A stretch of DNA of 64,000 nucleotides, taken from contig NZ_CP060244.1 in assembly GCF_014672835.1 (NCBI RefSeq), positions 2,637,843-2,701,842 of the forward strand, given 5' to 3'. The notes beneath the pieces were generated by a model. It was not told the origin of the DNA. It searched no databases and saw only the letters and a list, made by a program, of their open reading frames with translations. This document shows positions 63,677 to 64,000 of this stretch, one piece after another. A program made the position numbers and the translations under genes. Each line of letters opens with the position of its first letter. Position 1 is the stretch's first letter. The DNA is from Entomobacter blattae (GTDB lineage: Bacteria; Pseudomonadota; Alphaproteobacteria; Acetobacterales; Acetobacteraceae).

Positions 63677-64000
63677 TTATTCTTTATTGTCCATCTGCGC
63701 CTCATCTAAAAGCTGCGCAGGAATTTTTATATCCAGATGGGACGGAATCGACCATTCCTCTAATAAAGCCCGATAAGGCACGAAACCCGCTTTTTTATAC
63801 AAAGGTAAAGCGCGGGGATGGTCAGCCGTACAAGTATTGACCAAAAGATAACGAGGGTCATGTTTCCATGCGTGAAGAATAGCCTGGCTTAAACAGGCAA
63901 ACCCAATGCCTTTTCCTATATAATGGGGAAAAAGCCCAAAATAAGAAAGGTTGACATCATTACCATGACAGCGCTCTAGCTCAAAAAAACCCGCAGGTCT
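63677..64000 (-). CDS. GNAT family N-acetyltransferase (5' end outside window)
   Basis: The minus-strand frame is open from the window edge to a stop at 63677-63679, giving the last 107 residues. They contain GFFELERC, NLSYFGLFPHYIGKGIG with the acetyl-CoA loop (QxxGxG-type, here HYIGKGIG), LLVNTCTADHPRALPLYKKAGFVPYR, all typical of GNAT acetyltransferases. The substrate is unknown. It is encoded upstream of rpsF on the same strand. The start lies beyond 64000. Confidence 0.85.
   Translation of the reverse strand, partial: RPAGFFELERCHGNDVNLSYFGLFPHYIGKGIGFACLSQAILHAWKHDPRYLLVNTCTADHPRALPLYKKAGFVPYRALLEEWSIPSHLDIKIPAQLLDEAQMDNKE

Overview
The window reads as the chromosome of a Gram-negative alphaproteobacterium, most probably an acetic acid bacterium (Acetobacteraceae). 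Evidence: LptD/LptF/LptG outer-membrane assembly genes, alphaproteobacterial gene orders (ftsE-ftsX-ydcF-plsC, pepA-holC, gloB beside a methyltransferase, rpsF-rpsR-rplI), an ObgE-free glyS/infC/thrS neighbourhood, a glycerol operon glpD-glpF-glpK, and a stray 23S rRNA fragment whose sequence looks acetobacterial. The family and the genus are inference from pattern recognition; no search was run.

Layout. 1-5.8 kb: translation genes (3' part of glyS, then infC, thrS and a heptosyltransferase on the minus strand), with a perfect 20-bp tandem array (30.8 copies) between glyS and infC. 5.8-7.3 kb: a 1.5-kb spacer holding only gene debris. 7.3-10.8 kb: a GT4 glycosyltransferase, an SDR-like epimerase and a GST. 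11-13 kb: minCDE. 13-17.5 kb: an ABC exporter, sufE and hslUV. 17.6-22.5 kb: a 23S rRNA fragment and a signalling cluster of two histidine kinases plus a stand-alone receiver. 22.7-26.5 kb: ftsEX, a DUF218 protein and an acyltransferase. 26.6-31.9 kb: a Rieske oxygenase and glpDFK. 32-36.9 kb: a DUF2125 protein, a zinc alcohol dehydrogenase, a truncated gyrB fragment bracketed by heptanucleotide repeats, and gloB. 37-39.7 kb: a methyltransferase, psd and pssA.

39.6-46.9 kb is the most unusual part: a six-gene minus-strand operon in the order hyfB-C-E-F-G-I, coding for a membrane complex related to hydrogenase-4 and complex I. The large subunit has none of the four NiFe cysteines, while the small subunit keeps its 4Fe-4S ligands. 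The membrane subunits have drifted, and short in-frame repeats occupy normally conserved loops. 47-50.2 kb: an aldo/keto reductase, holC and pepA. 50.5-60.5 kb: cysQ, then a plus-strand run sua5-unknown-lptF-lptG-lptD-surA-rsmA. 60.7-64 kb: cfa, the rpsF-rpsR-rplI operon and a partial GNAT acetyltransferase.

Two themes run through the window. First, phospholipid and envelope functions are prominent (psd, pssA, cfa, plsC, Lpt proteins, glp genes, MsbA-like exporter). Second, the spacers carry an unusual load of simple tandem repeats (20-, 16-, 12- and 7-bp units) and of truncated gene copies (gyrB, 23S rRNA, a GT4 3' end, an aminotransferase-like tail). This suggests ongoing slippage and illegitimate recombination, perhaps in a genome under relaxed selection. 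No tRNA gene, complete IS element, prophage or CRISPR array was seen.
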